A DNA stretch of 64,000 nucleotides from Rhodocytophaga aerolata (lineage in GTDB: Bacteria; Bacteroidota; Bacteroidia; Cytophagales; 172606-1). The position numbers were made by a program, and so were the translations under genes. The notes beneath the pieces are model-generated. The model saw nothing but the letters and a program-made list of their open reading frames with translations. It did not search any database and was not told the origin of the DNA. This document shows, piece after piece, positions 63,401-64,000 of the stretch. The stretch lies in contig NZ_JAUKPO010000006.1 of NCBI RefSeq assembly GCF_030503435.1, forward strand, positions 1 through 64,000, written 5' to 3'. Numbering within the stretch: position 1 is the stretch's first letter; the number at the start of each line of letters is the position of its first letter.

Positions 63401-64000
63401 TTACTGGCGTACTACCATGTTTTCAATTCTGAAGTTATCCAGGGCTAAGGTTGCCTGAATACCATTGGCTGTCGGATTTTGAATCACAATCCGGATCTCA
63501 TTCGGATTCAGGTCAGAATATTTGGTAAGCTTGCCACCGCCATCAGCCGCAGAAGCAGCCAAGTCTGCTAACGGTACACTCATGGTATACCATTTGCCAT
63601 CGGTGCTGCGCACAAAATCTGTCAGTTTAACCAATTTCTCAACGGTGCCAGCAGGTGTTCCAGGTATCCATACAAGTAATTCTAACCCTTCTAAAGAGCC
63701 ACCGCCTGAGGCAGCAATTTCCATTTTCAGATCGAAGTTAGAGATTGGGGCATCCGCCGCATATTTAGGTGAAGTAGTTTCCGGAATTAAGCGGTTTGTA
63801 CTATAGTTGCTCATGCTGATCACTTTATCATTGTTCCATCCCCATCCGCCTGGGACTACCTGGCTTATCAGGCCGAATTTGTTGTCGATGGCATTTATAC
63901 CAGGCGCAGAGGTTACTACAGCTTTGCCAGCATCTAAGCCCCAGCCAAAGGCATTTACATCATCCCAGTTATGGATAATGCCTTCGTTGTTGAACAACTT
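63401..64000 (-). CDS. Probable surface glycan-binding protein, C-terminal part (cut by the window edge)
   Basis: The last ~199 residues of a protein that continues past the window's right edge; the frame stays open to base 64000. The visible part is a beta-sandwich with many aromatic residues (HNWDDVNAFGWG, GGWGWNNDKVIS) and a closing ALDNFRIENM. This resembles the C-terminal glycan-binding domain of Bacteroidota surface glycan-binding proteins encoded next to SusC/SusD pairs. Identification is tentative because the N-terminal IPT/TIG domains expected for that family are outside. With the GH9 and GH-A genes it suggests a polysaccharide utilisation locus to the right. Confidence 0.65.
   Translation of the reverse strand, partial: KLFNNEGIIHNWDDVNAFGWGLDAGKAVVTSAPGINAIDNKFGLISQVVPGGWGWNNDKVISMSNYSTNRLIPETTSPKYAADAPISNFDLKMEIAASGGGSLEGLELLVWIPGTPAGTVEKLVKLTDFVRSTDGKWYTMSVPLADLAASAADGGGKLTKYSDLNPNEIRIVIQNPTANGIQATLALDNFRIENMVVRQ

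Overview
The window reads as a chromosomal segment of a Bacteroidota bacterium, most likely of the order Cytophagales. The evidence is a full-length SprA (the outer-membrane translocon of the type IX secretion system), two proteins ending in type IX sorting domains, a TonB-dependent receptor paired with a DUF4249 lipoprotein, several Bacteroidota-restricted families (DUF4292, DUF4837), and repeated TAnnTTTG -7 promoter elements typical of the phylum's housekeeping sigma factor. No prophage, insertion sequence, CRISPR array or tRNA gene was seen. Most of the window is core genome, with accessory genes around 16-21 kb, 45-51 kb and 59-64 kb.

Layout. The left edge holds the 3' end of a 5S rRNA gene and its terminator. 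Minus-strand genes from 8.6 down to 0.5 kb encode an enoyl-CoA hydratase, a polysaccharide flippase, dUTPase, a sugar-phosphate nucleotidyltransferase, a TPR protein, a DUF4292 lipoprotein and an EnvC-like murein hydrolase activator. Next come isocitrate dehydrogenase, a small outer-membrane barrel, and a divergent threonine-degradation pair: threonine dehydrogenase on minus, and 2-amino-3-ketobutyrate CoA ligase with a small unknown gene on plus. A DHH phosphoesterase and a double-FKBP lipoprotein follow. From 16.5 to 21.2 kb a glycoside hydrolase, a glutamine-dependent asparagine synthase and a glycosyltransferase form a carbohydrate-related run. It is followed by the TonB receptor/DUF4249 pair, XerD, and a housekeeping run of aroQ, a class V aminotransferase, marC, rnhA and a tRNA methyltransferase.

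The minus-strand block from 44.7 to 29.6 kb (tatA, gatA, LysM lytic transglycosylase, DUF4837, malic enzyme, ruvA, sprA) groups envelope, translation and secretion genes. From 45 to 51 kb the DNA is AT-rich. It holds a 509-residue orphan protein and two tandem paralogous lipoproteins with collagen-like Gly-X-Y stretches, then murF. After that come a type IX-secreted FG-GAP protein, a thioredoxin-NHL lipoprotein, and a small stress-type cluster of two duplicated 53-residue membrane peptides plus CsbD. Peroxiredoxin, MaoC hydratase, ChaN-like and DUF427 genes follow. The right edge carries a GH9 cellulase, a clan GH-A (GH51-like) hydrolase with a type IX signal, and the 3' part of a probable surface glycan-binding protein. 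Together these look like the edge of a plant-polysaccharide utilisation locus.

The most unusual sequence structure is a long inverted repeat (19 bp arms, one mismatch) whose downstream arm covers the start codon of the flippase gene. Such a fold could control translation. The collagen-like lipoprotein pair and the orphan gene with its structured upstream region are the other candidates for undescribed biology.
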